Origin: Mesomycoplasma ovipneumoniae
Lineage (GTDB): Bacteria > Bacillota_I > Bacilli_A > Mycoplasmatales > Metamycoplasmataceae
Assembly (NCBI RefSeq): GCF_038095995.1
Contig: NZ_CP146005.1
Span: forward strand, 806,001 to 870,000
Direction of reading: 5' to 3'
Length of the DNA stretch: 64,000 nucleotides
The first letter of the stretch is position 1; the number at the start of each line of letters is the position of its first letter. Of this stretch, positions 20,283-32,278 are shown one piece after another. The notes under the pieces were generated by a model that had not been told where the DNA came from, did no database searches, and saw only the letters and a list, made by a program, of their open reading frames with translations. A program made the position numbers and the translations under genes.

Positions 20283-21443
20283 ATGAATCACTTAACAATT
20301 GCTATAAGTATTAAAAACCTTATATTTTCGTATGATAAAAAGGCTTTTCTTAAAATTAATGACCTCGAAATACCAGCAAATAATATTATTACAATTTTAG
20401 GACCCTCAGGTGCAGGAAAGTCCACTTTCCTTAATATTTTAGCGGGTTTTTTACCAGTAAAGACAGGTATTGAATACCATGAAAAATTCAAAAACTTTGG
20501 CTATATAATGCAGAAAAACAACTTATATGAAGAAATTTCGGTAAAGAAAAATCTTTGGATTAGTGCTAAAAATTCGCCTGAATGAACCTCAAAAGTGTGA
20601 AAATTGAGCTGGGAAAATTTCAAAAAAGATAAAAATAGTCAAGATTTTAGCGACTCTCTCGGAAATTTGCTTTCAAACAAATCTACTTTAGGCGTACAAA
20701 AGGTTATAAAAAAATTCAAATTTTACTTTTATATATTGAAAAATATAAAATTTTATATTTTTTTCCTAAAATTTAGAAAAAAATATTTCGAAAAAGAAGT
20801 CCTAAATGTGTTAAAAGCCTTAGAAATTGACGACATTTTTTTAAAAAAAGCCAAAAATATTAGTGGGGGTCAGCAACAGCGCGTGGCTTTTGCCAAATCA
20901 ATTATAAAAGGGGATAATTTAGTTTTAATGGATGAACCTTTTTCATCACTTGATGCAAAAATTAAGGAATCAACTATTAAATTATTACTTAAAATCAAAC
21001 AAGAATTTAACATGACAATCGTTTTAGTAACTCACGACCAAACTGATGCAATGAAAATTAGTGACAAAATTATTCTTTTAAATAAAGGGGAAATTTTGCA
21101 ATATTCTAATCCAGAAGAACTTTTTGAAAATCCCCAGTCTATTTTTGCCGCTAAATTTATTGGAATGCCAGAAATCAATTTTATTGAAAAACAAGGAGAA
21201 ATTGAATATTATATCCGCTCTAAATACATTAAAATTTCAAGCACATCTGAACCAACCAATGGAAAAGTTTTCTATAAAAAAAATATTGCAGATAATTTTT
21301 ATTACCAAATTCATGATACTGAAAAAAATATCGACCTTGAAATTATAAGTCCTATTGATATTCAAGGTGAAAATGTAAAAATAGAATATAATAAAGATAA
21401 AATTTTTGCTTTTGACAAAGGCGGAAATCGTGTTAATAGTTAA
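20283..21443 (+). CDS. ABC importer ATP-binding subunit (MalK/UgpC-like)
   Basis: This 386-residue ATPase energises the importer encoded with it. Walker A is GPSGAGKST near residue 43, the signature ISGGQQQRVAFA near 200, Walker B LVLMDEP and the H-loop LVTHDQTDA. Between the Q-loop (MQKNN) and the signature there is an unusual lysine- and phenylalanine-rich insertion of about 80 residues, absent from standard MalK proteins. The C-terminal part past residue 290 resembles a reduced regulatory (TOBE) domain. A TGA-Trp is at 20583. The permease gene start overlaps its end. Confidence 0.88.
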
Positions 21444-22359
21444 TAAAGAGTCCGTAAAAACAGTTCTTTTTCACAAAAATACAAAAGCAATCTTACTTAT
21501 AGGACCACTATTTATTTTTCTTTTTATTTTTTCAGTCTACCCAATTCTGGATTCATTATTTAACTCTTTTAATGTCGGATCTGGCCAAAACAAACATTTA
21601 GGATTTGACAATTTTAGAGAATTATTTGCAAAATCAAATTTTAATGACGCCCTAAGAAACAGCACTTTACTATTTTTTATTAGCTCACCGATTGCACTTT
21701 TTCTAGGATTTATTATTGCAATTTTGCTCTCAAAACTTAAGAGTAAATTTCTTAGAATGTTAATAATAACTGGACTTTATTCCCAGTTTTTTATTTCATC
21801 TTTTGCAATCGGGACAGCTTTTTCTTTCCTTTTTGGTCAAAAAAATGTCTTTGCAAAAATGCTCAATCTAAATTTTTCATTTGTCGGCGGAGACAATAAA
21901 ATTGATTTAATTTGACTATATTTAATTTATCAACTCTGAAGGGCAATCCCTTTTAATTCAGTGCTTTTTTTCTTTGCAATTTCGAGCATTCACACAAAAT
22001 ATCAAAAAAATTTACAAATTGACAGAATTAACCTAAAAGATAAGATTTTTAACCTTTATTTTAAGGAAATTGGTAATCAATTTTTAGTCATTGCCTACAC
22101 AAACTTCATTTTTGCAACAATGCTATACCCAAATGTTATTACAGGCGACATAAATTTGGATCTAAATAGAGGCCACACTCTTGCATCATATATTTTATCT
22201 TCAAGCGATAATTCAGGACTCCAATCTGCCGTGAGTTTAATGACTTTCTTTTATCTTATAGCAGTTTTTTCAACTTTTATTATTTTTAGACCAAAAACAT
22301 GGAAAAAAATGTTAAAACTTATTAAAAATAAAAGGGGTAAAAATGTCATTAAAATTTAA
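21430..22359 (+). CDS. ABC importer permease subunit 1 (MalF/UgpA-like)
   Basis: This membrane permease of about 309 residues has around six spans, the first at GPLFIFLFIFSVYPILDSLF, which is typical of sugar permeases of this class. A binding-protein-dependent transport loop near QLWRAIPFNSVLFFFAI is recognisable. The likely start is GTG 21430, with AAAGGCG upstream, overlapping the ATPase gene by 14 bp; TTG 21406 is also possible. Its 3' end overlaps the next permease by 17 bp, a tight operon arrangement. TGA-Trp codons are present. Confidence 0.82.
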
Positions 22360-23182
22360 TTTAAATAGTTTTTTTCTACAATTTTTGCTATTTTCCTTTT
22401 TAATAATAGTACTTATTTTTTTCTTGTTTCCTTTATATTATTTAATTGTAAATGCTTCGCTGCCTAATGAATTGCAAGATAATCCTAATTTGACTTTGAA
22501 AATAGGCTCAAATTTACTTGAGAACTTTAAAAATTCTATTAATGATAATTTTTGAATTGGAATTACCACTTCAATTTTAGTAATTATGCTCATTAATTTT
22601 TTTAGAATTCTCCTGTATTCACTAGCATCTTTTGGACTTTGAATGGCAAAAAAAAGACTGAAATTAACGTTTATTTCTCTTTTTGTAGCAATTTCTTTTA
22701 TTCCGGAAATTAGCACTTATATTCCCCTTGCAAGAATTCTAAACAGCAATCAATTAGTAACAAATTCGCCAGTTTTTGCACTGACAGTTAACCAAATTTT
22801 TTCCTTTTTTAACTTTTTTTACCTTTATAAAAGTATTAACAAAATTGATAAAAAGCAACTTTTACTTGCAAGAATTGACAATTTATCACTGTTTTCAAAG
22901 ATTAAATTGATAATTTTTCCAAAAATAAAAATTTCCTATTATTTATTAATTATTTTTACAACAATTCAAGCTTGAAACGACTTTTTATGACCAAATTACA
23001 TTTTTTCAAACCGCTCATACCAGACAATTTCAACTTGATTTCAGTATTCAGGTCAAAGTAGCCTTGGATTTTTGCAAAACATTCAAGCAGCAGGCTCACT
23101 TTTTACAATAATTGTTCCGTTATTTTCTTATATAATTTTTTCCAAATTTATTAATAATGCAACGGCAAACAATATTAAATAA
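22343..23182 (+). CDS. ABC importer permease subunit 2 (MalG/UgpE-like)
   Basis: This 279-residue permease starts at ATG 22343 behind AAAGGGG. The first span is near residues 12-35, and PxYYLIVNASLP in this region matches the MalG-type N-terminus. A later TTIQAWNDFLWPNYIF segment strongly matches the conserved W-N-D/E-F-L-W-P motif of MalG-class proteins. It pairs with the preceding permease to form the channel. The stop is 9 bp before yigZ. Confidence 0.85.
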
Positions 23183-23191
23183 TTTTGAAAA

Positions 23192-23758
23192 ATGCAAAAA
23201 ATTATCACAAAAGAAGCTGTTTTTGAATTAGAAATCAAAAAATCTAAATTTATTTCTTATAGTTTTCTAGTAGAATCAAAGGAACACTCAGAAGCGGTAC
23301 TAACAAAAATTCAACAAGAAAATAAACATGCAAGTCATATTGTTTATGCAGTTTGTTTTGATTTATATAATTGTAAATTCAGTGATGCAAACGAGCCAAA
23401 AGGTTCAGCAGGATGACAAATTTTTAACATTTTAAGAACAAAAAAAATTACTAATTCATTAATTATTGTTGTCAGATATATGTACGGGGCCAAATTAGGG
23501 CTAGGTCTGTTACAAAATAGTTACAAAAAAGCGGCAATTGAAGTCTTAAATCTTAGTTTGGTTGATGATTTTAAAATTTCTTATCACTATTTGTGCGAAG
23601 TTGACTTGGAAAAAATGAACTGGGTACTTCAATTAATAAAGAAAAATGGCTGTACAGTCCAAAAAAAGGAATTTGGGCTAAAATTAAAAATTGAATTTAA
23701 GTGTCCTTTAAAATTAGAAGAAAATTTTGAACTTAACCTTAAGGAAATTATAAAATAA
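23192..23758 (+). CDS. yigZ: YigZ/IMPACT family protein
   Basis: This 188-residue UPF0029 family protein has the hallmark DxxEPSGTAG region as DANEPKGSAGW (residues about 65-75), followed by the conserved VVRYMYGAKLGLGLL stretch (family V-V-R-Y-F-G-G-x-K-L-G-x-G-G-L-V). IMPACT/YigZ proteins are linked to translation or stress control, and their biochemical role is unsettled. A TGA-Trp is at 23414. It follows the importer operon by 9 bp. About 118 bp covering its 3' end are duplicated at 24371-24490 on the far side of element copy B, and again at about 32954-33070. Confidence 0.85.
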
Positions 23759-23778
23759 TTTGTTAAAAAAATTATTTT
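23661..23778. repeat. Left flanking duplication of element copy B (yigZ 3' end)
   Basis: The last part of yigZ and its first downstream bases recur at 24371-24490 with roughly 15 percent differences. The element lies exactly between the two copies. Confidence 0.75.
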
Positions 23779-23780
23779 CT

Positions 23781-24370
23781 GAGTTTGACAGTTTGATGGC
23801 TAAAATTCACTTTTTAGTGAATATAAATATGCAAAAATACCGCTAAATCCGGGTTTTTTGACCTAAAATTTTAATTTTTATTATTTTAAAATTAACCATT
23901 TGCAAAAAAAAAAAAAAATGTTTGGTCTAAGAAAAAAATATGTTATAATAACCTTCACTAAGAATAAATTAATAAATTTTTAATATTGAATTAAGGGGGA
24001 ATTAGTTATGTTTTTTGCATGATAAAATCAGAAAATGCGAATTATCCATTATATTTTTAAATATGATGGAATGCCTTAAATTTAACCGTTTAGAAATCTA
24101 TAAATTTAGGGCTTTTAGTTATTGTTCTTTCAAAACTTCACATTTTGTTTTTAGGCTCAATGTAAGTAAAAACGAGTTTTCTATTTGCATTGAGTTTAAA
24201 TAGTAGTTGTATTTTTTTATGATTTTTGTTGTTTTATCCATAAATTGATTTTTGTCAGTGTTTTAACTAAAAAAGCTAGTTTAAATATTTCATATTTTGC
24301 TTTTTAAGTTAAAAAAGCACGGAAAACCAGACAGTTTTTAGGATTATCTCATCAAACTGGGAAAGTCGTG
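23781..24370 (+). repeat. Dispersed element, copy B
   Basis: The left end is GAGTTTGACAGTTTGATGGC and the right end is the complement-like ATCAAACTGGGAAAGTC. It has a left hairpin with T-run (ACCGC...CCGGGTTTTTT type) near 23837-23860, an A14 tract, TATAAT near 23943, SD AAGGGGGA, and ATG 24008 opening a five-codon frame (MFFAW read with TGA as Trp). The central stem-loop is near 24155-24193. Its right half shares extra sequence with copy G. Confidence 0.8.
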
Positions 24371-24490
24371 GAAAAAAAGAATTTGTACTAAAATTAAAAA
24401 TTGAATTCAGCCATCCTTTAAAATTAGAAGAAAATTTTGAGCTAAATCTTAAAGAAATAGTAAAATAATTTGGTTGAAAAAATTTTTTTA
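24371..24490. repeat. Right flanking duplication of element copy B (yigZ tail remnant)
   Basis: This non-coding copy of the yigZ 3' end includes its stop codon and is followed directly by the promoter region of the ABC-FtsX gene. It indicates that yigZ was originally adjacent to that gene. Confidence 0.75.
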
Positions 24491-24534
24491 TATTAAAATA
24501 TACACAATATTAAAAAAGCTATCTAGGTGCAAAG

Positions 24535-26835
24535 ATGATTCAAATTCGTAACATCACAAAAAGACTCGGAACAAAAATAATTTTAAATAACATTAGTTTT
24601 GATATTCCAACTAATAAATTAACGTTCATTTCTGGTCAATCTGGTGTTGGAAAAACGACGCTTTTGCATATTATTGCCAAAATTGCCAAAGCTGACAGCG
24701 GGCAAATTTCCTTTTTTGATAAAAATCAACAAGTTTTAAAAAACCCAAATGTTGACATTTTTTTTCAAGATGTCAATCTTATTGAAAATATTTCAGCTAT
24801 TGACAATGTTCGAATTGGGACAAGTATTTTGGGTTATAAATTTAAACAAGATGAATTTAGTAAAAATGCAAATTTTTTAAATCTTGACCAAAGTGTTTTT
24901 AAAACAAAAATGGAAAATCTCTCTGGTGGTGAAAAACAAAGAATCGCAATTCTTCGTTCTCTAAATCGGGGTTCAGAATTTATTTTGTTTGATGAGCCAA
25001 CTGCCGCACTTGATAAAGAAAATGAGCAAATTATCTTTGAAAAAATTAAGCAAATGTCAAAAAATCACACAGTTGTGGTTATAAGCCATAATACTGAAAT
25101 GATTCACAAATATGCTGATCAAATAATTTTTTTACAAAAAGACAAGCCACCAATTATTAAAATTAACGACACTAATATAATAGAAGACCAAAATTCTGAA
25201 CAAACTAGCGAAACTAAACATAAAAAAGTTGCAAAAGTAGTTCAATATAAGAATAAATTAAATATTTCGCCGATTTTTGTTATTGCTGATATTAGCAAAA
25301 AATTAACGCTTAGTATTTTAATTATAATAGCTTTTTTAGCGGCCGTATTTTCGATTAGTTTTGCTTTTGAATTAAATCTTGGAACGGCAAAAGTCGAACG
25401 GCAGCAAAAATATACGCTCTCACTTGACAAAAACTTAATTGAAAAAAAATCAAATGCTGCTTTTAACCAGGATGAAATTAAAAAAATTAGTGAGCTTGAA
25501 TCAATCAACGCGCTTGTTGCAAATAGGCCAACGACAAATATAAACTTGCACTATGAAAATCGAAAAATTAATCTTAGAGATGTTGATCAAGTTGAAATTA
25601 ATAGCTTTTTCAAAAACAGAATTGAAAATGATCTTGTTAATTTTGAAGGAAAATTCATTGAAAATTCTCGGGAAATTATCCTTTCAAAATCAGCAATTGA
25701 CATACTTAAAATTGAAAATCCAATAGGAAAAACAATTCATTTGGTTTATGATTCTAATAAAGAAATTGAGGAAAATCAAAATAAAATTGAACTAAAAATT
25801 GTCGGAATTAATAATGGAATTAAAAGTTCCGTTGCCAGATTAGATACTTTTAATTTAATTAGTTTTCCATCTTTTATTAGCACTCAATCAATTAAAGATC
25901 TTGAAAATTTAGTTAAGCAAAATACAGTTGAAGAAAACAAAGACCAAAACCCTCAACTTTTTAAGGAAATTAACTCCTATATTCCTAGTGAAAATGCCCA
26001 AAGCTCCGCGCTTGAACCATTCAAAATTCCGCTAAAAAACACAAAAGTTTTCCCGCAAAACAATCTAGAATTAATAACTGGAACATTTCCAAGAAAAGTC
26101 GATGAAATTCTACTTTCAACAACAGCAATTGATTCAAATGCTAAATATAAATTAAAAGTTGGCGATATAATTCAAACAAACTCACCTTTAAATCAAACAT
26201 TTAATTTACTTGTTGTTGGAATTTTTGACTCGCCAGATTCAGAATTATATTATCACAAAGATGCCAAAGAATTTTATACCAGGTTCCAACCAGCCAATCT
26301 TACTGCTTATTTAACAACAACTGACGAACAAAACAACCTTGATTTAGAGGCAAAAAATGCTAAATTTGACCTTAGAATTACTCCACCTTCAAGCTTAATT
26401 CGGGTAATAACTAGCCAATCTTTAGCGATTATTTCGATAGTTAACAAAGTTACTTTTGCAGTGTTTATAATTTTTGTTATTATATTAATTTCGTTCATTT
26501 TAGTTTATGCCAAAACAATTTCTGAATCAAAACAGAGAATGATTGGAATTCTAAAATCGCTTGGTGGTTCGACTTTATTAACACTTTTTTATCATACTTT
26601 AAATATTGTTTTGATATCGATTGTTGTTCTAATTTTAAGTTTTGTAATCATTTTCCCGTCAATGGAATCGATTCATATTTTAATAGTTGGCAATGATTTT
26701 CCTGCCGCTTCTCAAGAAAATTTAGCCCTGATTTTATTATCCTCTTGAGCCGGACTTTCAGCTGCTTTTATTCTAATTTATGTTTTAATGTCGTTAATTA
26801 CTTACAAAAAGACCACTCAACAGTTATTAAAATAA
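24535..26835 (+). CDS. ABC transporter, fused ATPase and FtsX/MacB-type permease, copy 1
   Basis: This 766-residue protein has an N-terminal LolD/MacB-like ATPase: Walker A GQSGVGKTT near residue 34, signature LSGGEKQRIA near 130, Walker B FILFDEPTAALD, H-loop VISHN. A first span is at about residues 258-282, a large extracellular region runs to about 640, and three C-terminal spans of FtsX type follow. Such proteins move lipids, lipoproteins or peptides out of the membrane, and the cargo is unknown. A TATATT-rich promoter and CTAGGTGCAAAG precede the ATG. A terminator overlaps the stop. Copy 2 differs at only about 10 residues. Confidence 0.9.
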
Positions 26836-26866
26836 AAATGAAAGGTGTAAATGCCTTTCATTTTTT
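26834..26866 (+). terminator. Terminator of ABC-FtsX copy 1
   Basis: AAAAATGAAAGG pairs with CCTTTCATTTTT around an 8-nt loop. The stem begins inside the stop codon. Confidence 0.8.
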
Positions 26867-26975
26867 ATTTCTTTAATCCTGAGTTTATCAATTTGATGGC
26901 AAAAATTCACTTTTTAGCGAATATAAAAATGCAAAAATACCGGTAAATAAACTAGGACAAAGAAAAGTAACACTA

Positions 26976-27040
26976 AGGTGTTGGCTTTTTTTGTCCGATT
27001 TTAGGAGGAGGCTAACACCAAAAGTGTTAGCTTTTTTAAA
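26976..27040 (+). promoter_or_regulatory. IS3 leader with mutually exclusive hairpins
   Basis: GCTAACACC/AGTGTTAGC form a perfect hairpin followed by TTTTTT at about 27011-27040, a terminator just ahead of the transposase. Upstream, GGTGTTGGC (27 bp before) can pair instead with GCTAACACC, which would disrupt it. The first half also has its own T-run. This blocks read-through into the transposase, or is an attenuator. Confidence 0.5.
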
Positions 27041-27070
27041 TTTTCAAATTCAACAAAAAGGAGAATACTA

Positions 27071-28249
27071 ATGTCAAGACACTTTAAAAAGGACGAGTTT
27101 GATATGATTTATAAAATTTACAATGAATTTGGATTAAAACAAACAATAAATTATATAAATGATATTTCGCCAGATACAAATTTTATAACCAGAAGTCAAC
27201 TACTTCGAAGAATCAAAAAAATTATTAGATATTATAATAATGGTATGCAAGACCAATTATTAGATAAAAAGGGTGCAAGGAGAAAGCCAGGGAGTGGCAA
27301 ACCTAAAAAACAAATTGAACCCGATTGAAACGAATTTACAAAAGAAGAATTAATAGAAATAGCTAAGAGATATTACGAAACCAACAAAGATAAATCAAAA
27401 TCAGGAAAACTTAGTGAAGCCAAAACACTAAATATTCCCTACAGCAAATCTGCAAAAATTTTTAATGTATGCAGACAATCAGTGGCAAAATCTAAAACTA
27501 GAGTTATAAAAGTAAAGGAGCACAAAAATGACGCAATAATTAAAAAATCCTTTCTTGACAACAAAGGTAGATATGGTCGCCTAAGGTTGAGTGCTTATAT
27601 TTCTATGAAATATAATATTGACATTCACCCTCGAACTCTTGGAAGACATTTAAAAAGATTGAATTTAGTATGCAAAATTAGAAAACGAAGAAGAAAGAGC
27701 GAAATTAAGAACACCAAATTCGCACTTCCGGATATTGTTAAACGCGACTACAATGATAAATTAAATAGAAATATTTTTGCTACTGATGTTACATATATAA
27801 AAGCTCCCAGAGATGTTAAGGAAAACCATGTATTTTTGTCTGTGATAATTGAGCATAAAACTAAAAAAATCAGAGATTTTAAATTATCACTAAGCAATGA
27901 TCTTAATTTAGTTATGGATAATATAAAGACATTCAGGACTATAGATAAAGATTTTGTTATTCATTCAGACCATGGATTTCAATACACTTCAAAAGTCTAT
28001 ATTGACAAAATAAATAAAATGGGAGGAACTGTTTCGTTGTCTCGCATAGGAAATTCTTTGGATAATAGGGAGGCTGAATATTGATTTTCAATTATAAAAA
28101 GTGAATGCTTAAACGAGTTAAACTACAGTAAAATAACTTTTGAAGATCTGAAAAAAATAATTGCAGATTATATATTTTGATACAACAATTATAGAATTCA
28201 ATCGATTTTAAATTGAAAAACACCACAGCAATATGCTATGATGTTATAA
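27071..28249 (+). CDS. IS3-family transposase (single frame)
   Basis: This 392-residue protein has an N-terminal helix-turn-helix region (about 1-60) and a C-terminal rve-type integrase core. The DDE triad is Asp in FATDVTYI, Asp in IHSDHGFQY and Glu in NSLDNREAEYWF. It is one continuous frame, unlike the orfA/orfB frameshift pair of many IS3 elements. AAAAGGAG precedes the ATG at 27071. IS3 elements related to IS1138 and IS1221 are known in mycoplasmas; I cannot say which is nearest. Confidence 0.9.
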
Positions 28250-28909
28250 TAATATTAAACTGTTAATTTTCTTTGCCCTAGTTTAAAATCCGGGTTTTTT
28301 GCGATAAAACCTAATCTTTATTATTTGAAAATTAACCTTTTGCAAAAAAAAAAAAAAAAATGCTTGGTCAAAAATAAAATTATGTTATAATAAACTTCAC
28401 TTAAGAATAATTAATAAATTTGGATTTTAAAATTAAGGGGGAATTAATTATATTTTTTGCCATAAAAAAATCAGAAAATGCGAATTATCCATTATGTTTT
28501 TAGTCATGAATGGAATGCCTTAAATTTAACCGTTTAGAAATCTATAAATTTATGGCTTTTGATTATTGTTCTTTCAAAACTTCATATGTTTTTTTAGGCT
28601 CAATTTAAATAAAAATGAGTTTTCTATTTGCATTGAGTTTAAATAGTAGTTATATTTTTTTGATTTTTGTTGTTTTATCCATAAATTCATTTTGCCAGTG
28701 TTTTAAAATATGTAATTAACTTTTGCAAAAAAAGTTCAAAAAGCGCCCAAAACAGGAGACTTTTTTAAGATTATCTCATCAAACTGGGAAACCCGGGAAA
28801 ATATTTAAAATCAGAATTATTTTAACAAAAAATAAAAAATAAAAACTAAAAATTTTGCGAATTTTTATTTTTTATAAACAGCAGAATTTTTACTTCTTTA
28901 AAATTCCGC

Positions 28910-30292
28910 GGGTGTGTTCATAATCTTGTGTTTTAAATTTTTATGGATTTTTCAAATAGAAATGTAATCTAATTTAATTTTACATTATTTAACCGATTAG
29001 GGAAAATAATTTCTAATTGTTTTTTAATCATGAATCAATTTCTTACCTTTTGTCATTTTGTAGATGCGTTTTGGAGAGTTAAATAAGTTATTTTTGAAAG
29101 GTAATTTACACTTTGAATTCCGCCTTTTGTTTTTGTATTTTTCCTAATTATTCTATTCATTGACTCAATTAAATTTGTCGTATAAATTGCTTGCCTCAAT
29201 TCATATGGATATTTAAAAAATGTCGTTAGTTCAACGAAATTTGTATACCAAGACTTGATAATTGAAGGATATTTTTGGCCTCATTTTTCCGCAAATTTAT
29301 CAAGATTTTGCATTGCAAATTCTTGATTAGCCGCTTGATAAATCTTTTTCATATCAAGGACAAACTCTTTTTTGTCTTTGTTAGAAACTTTTAAAAGCGA
29401 GTTTCTAATTTGGTGAACAACACATTTTTGAACATCTGTTTGCGGGAAAACCGCTTCAATTGCTTGACTAATTCCGCTTAGATTATCGCAAGAAATTATT
29501 AGAACATCTTCCAGCCCGCGAGTTTTTAGTTCGTTAAAAACATCAAGTCAATTACTTGCTGATTCGGTATTTTTAATCCAAAATCCCAGTGCTTTTTTAT
29601 TTCCGTCCCAATCAATTGCAAGAATAAGATAAAGTGATTTTTTGACAAAAACACCGTTTTCTTTAACATTAAAAAACATCCCATCAATGTACAAAATTGG
29701 ATAGGAATTCTCAATTTTTCGCGATTTTCACTTTTCAATTTCAGGCAATAATTTGTCAGTAACTGAAGAAATTCAGGCATTACTTATTTCTTTTTTATAG
29801 ATACTTTTTATTGTGTTAACAATATTTTCATATGACATTCCTGATGCAAAAAGTGAAAACACTTGCTCTTCGATATCGCCTAAATTTGTTTCGTATTTAC
29901 CGAGTAATTTGTTCTCAAAAGTGCCATTTCGATCTCTTGGTATTTTTAGACGAAAACTATTATGATTATAATTCACAGTTTTGTCCGAAAATCCGTTTCG
30001 CTTATTTGGCCTATGCACGCCTTTTTTGCTTCGGTTACTTTTTTCATAGCCTAAATGTTGGCTTAATTCCGCCCTTAAGAGCGCCTCAGTAAAAGTTTTA
30101 AACATATGCGAAATTTCGTTGTGAAAATCTTCTTTTTTTATTTTTTTATAATCAGCGTATTTGTCAACAAGTTTTTTAGCTTCTAACTCAAATGGGGATA
30201 ATGTTTTTTGCTGTTTTTTCATATTTTGGTCCTTCATAATAAATTTTATCAAAATAAATTTACTTTAAAAACACAAAATATTTAACATTACC
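28910..30292 (-). mobile_element. IS256-family insertion sequence, copy 2 (1383 bp)
   Basis: It has the same length and ends as the copy at 11741-13123, and the encoded frames are identical. An 8-bp target duplication AATTCCGC flanks it exactly (28902-28909 and 30293-30300). It inserted 19 bp past the stop codon of lipoprotein copy 2, between that gene and its terminator hairpin. Confidence 0.92.
28969..30222 (-). CDS. IS256-family transposase, copy 2
   Basis: This 417-residue transposase is identical in all compared frames to the one at 11800-13053 (constant offset 17169), with the same DDE motifs and the same ATG behind AAGGA. Identity between copies points to recent transposition or homogenisation. 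Confidence 0.93.
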
Positions 30293-30311
30293 AATTCCGC
30301 TAATTTAAGTT

Positions 30312-32141
30312 TTATTGGTTAATTAATTTTAGTAATTTATCAGAACTTTCGGTTTTACTATTTTCAAATTTTGTTGATTCAATTAGTGAATCTATAATTG
30401 TTGCAGAAATTTTTGCTTGTTTAAAATTACCATTATCACTTAGAATTTTAACTTTGGATGAATCTTCTTTAAAAGCATTAAGCATTGATTCCATTGAAAT
30501 TATAACTGATCTTAAGTTTGCCATTTTTTCATACAAACTTCAGTCGATTTTTTTGGCATCTTCGCCAACTAGCTCAATACTTTTTTTGTTTTTAGATTCA
30601 AAGTCAACAATTTTATCATAGTATTCTTGATATTTTTTCTTTACTTGTTCCAATTTTTCTGCAGTTACAACCGCTTTTGTAGGAAGGAAATAACCAGTAT
30701 TTTCCATTAAATAATCAGCATTATCGACCATTATTCCGGGTTTGTCAATATCATTTTGGCCAGTAAAGAGTCATTCTAAAAATTTAATTGCTGCTTTATT
30801 AATTTTTTCTGTATCAGTTTTAATTGGAATTAATGATGATCCTCCTGAGTTATAAACAAAAAATGGAGAATTTTTGTGTGATTTTAACGGTTGATTTGTT
30901 GCAAAGACGTCATTAAATGTTGCAAAACCTTTGGCAAGTTCAGGTTTTTTAACCGCAAATAAATTACGGGTTGTTTGTGTGTCAATTGATTGCTTAATTC
31001 CAACTCCAGGATCGTACCCAAAAACGGCACGATATTGAAGAATATCATGACCTCCTCATTCACCAATACCTGTTCCTTTAAAGTTTTTAAACTGAAATGC
31101 TTGTAAAATTTTGGTTTGTTGACCTACTTTTTGTTTGATTTTTTTGTTAGTATTTGTAAATTTTTCGTAAGTTTTTTTAAATTCATCTTGTAAGGATGTA
31201 TCTGTTGGAATATTAAAGGTTAAGTCCTCACCTTTTGGTTCTCAGAATTTTTTACCTGTTTTTGAAATAATGTTTTTGTGAAAACTTAGATCTGAATAGT
31301 CAATATGAAAAATAGAAGAATTTGGTGTATTTTCATCAAGTTTTGCATCTGCTTTTATTTTTACACCGTCAATAAATTTAGTTGAAAAGTCTAATGCTTC
31401 TTCAATATTTGAAAAAGTATCTTGATTTACGTTTAAATCTTTGAAAACATCCGCAGATTTTACTTCAAGATTACTAAAAAAACTGTTTTCAGGAGTCGAG
31501 TTTCCTTTTTGAGTTGATTCTTGTGCTTTTTTATAAAATTCGGTCGACTCATCCACTTTTCCGCCACCTTTTTTTACTAAATCTAAAATAATTCGTAAAT
31601 TATCAAGATTAAATCTGAGTGAATCAACATCATTTATATTAAAAGGGATATTATAAAACTTATTTTCACCAAAATTAAATGAATTGTATTCTTTTACAAT
31701 TTGATCTTTAAATAATCCTGGATTCAATTTATCGCTTTTTATTTCTAAGAGTCGATTATGTTCTTGTAAAACACTCGCTGTTGAAGAATCTCCTAAAACA
31801 ATTGACGGAAGTTGATCTGAATTTGTGTCTAGTAATTTTTTAATATTTTCAGTTGTTTGTTTTTGAGTATTTGCTTTTGACTCATCACTCAAAACAAGTC
31901 TAACTGGCGCAAAATCAGGGTCATTTTTAAACTTTTGGTTGTAATAAGGGATTAATCCTTTTTCATTTTTACCATAAACATTAAGTCCAAAAATTAATGG
32001 TCAAAAAGGACCTTGACTTGTTGTCATAACAACTTGAGTTTTTGGATCAATTGTATTCTCACTAGGTGCGCAAGCGCTCGCAATTAAGAAAGGACTTGGT
32101 GAGAGAAGTAATAAAGGTTTGAAAAATTTTTTAAAATTCAT
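30312..32141 (-). CDS. Solute-binding lipoprotein of ABC importer type, copy 2
   Basis: This 609-residue paralogue of the lipoprotein at 18312-20144 has the same signal peptide (MNFKKFFKPLLL, lipobox ASAC, Cys24), TGA-Trp codons and C-terminus. It is shorter by one residue net, and a Lys-rich loop near 31070 differs in length. It has about 13 percent residue differences in the compared stretch. Its divergent partner, the ATPase gene, is only a 220-bp pseudogene here and no permeases follow, so this binding protein lacks its own transporter and would have to use the importer of copy 1 or act alone. Confidence 0.82.
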
Positions 32142-32278
32142 ATATTTCTCACTTTTTCTAATTTTATGAAATTTTTTTCAGAAATATTAATAATTAAATA
32201 TTAGTTACTTATAATTTTAATAAAAATAACTATATAACATTTATAAAAAAATTTTTAAAAAAGGTAAATTTTTTTAGT

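Larger units (their letters stand above)
26948..28285 (+). mobile_element. IS3-family insertion sequence (1338 bp)
   Basis: Terminal inverted repeats are TAAACTAGGACAAAGAAAAG at the left and the complement of TTTTCTTTGCCCTAGTTTA at the right. A 3-bp duplication (AAA) flanks it, as usual for IS3 elements, restoring a GTAAATCC sequence seen in uninterrupted element copies. It carries one transposase gene and a hairpin-rich leader. Confidence 0.88.
26881..28797 (+). repeat. Dispersed element, copy C (hybrid, interrupted by IS3)
   Basis: The left end (GAGTTTATCAATTTGATGGC) follows the ABC-FtsX copy 1 terminator. The right end (ATCAAACTGGGAAACCC) is followed by sequence matching the downstream region of the lipoprotein gene (GAATTATTTTAAC...). 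Its two flanks are therefore unrelated to each other, unlike copies A, B and E. The start codon of the micro-frame is changed to ATA. It is split by the IS at 26948-28285. Confidence 0.75.

Noticed and set aside
24015..24203. 62-residue frame in element copy B
   Set aside because: It is not preserved in any other copy of the element and covers the structured hairpin region.
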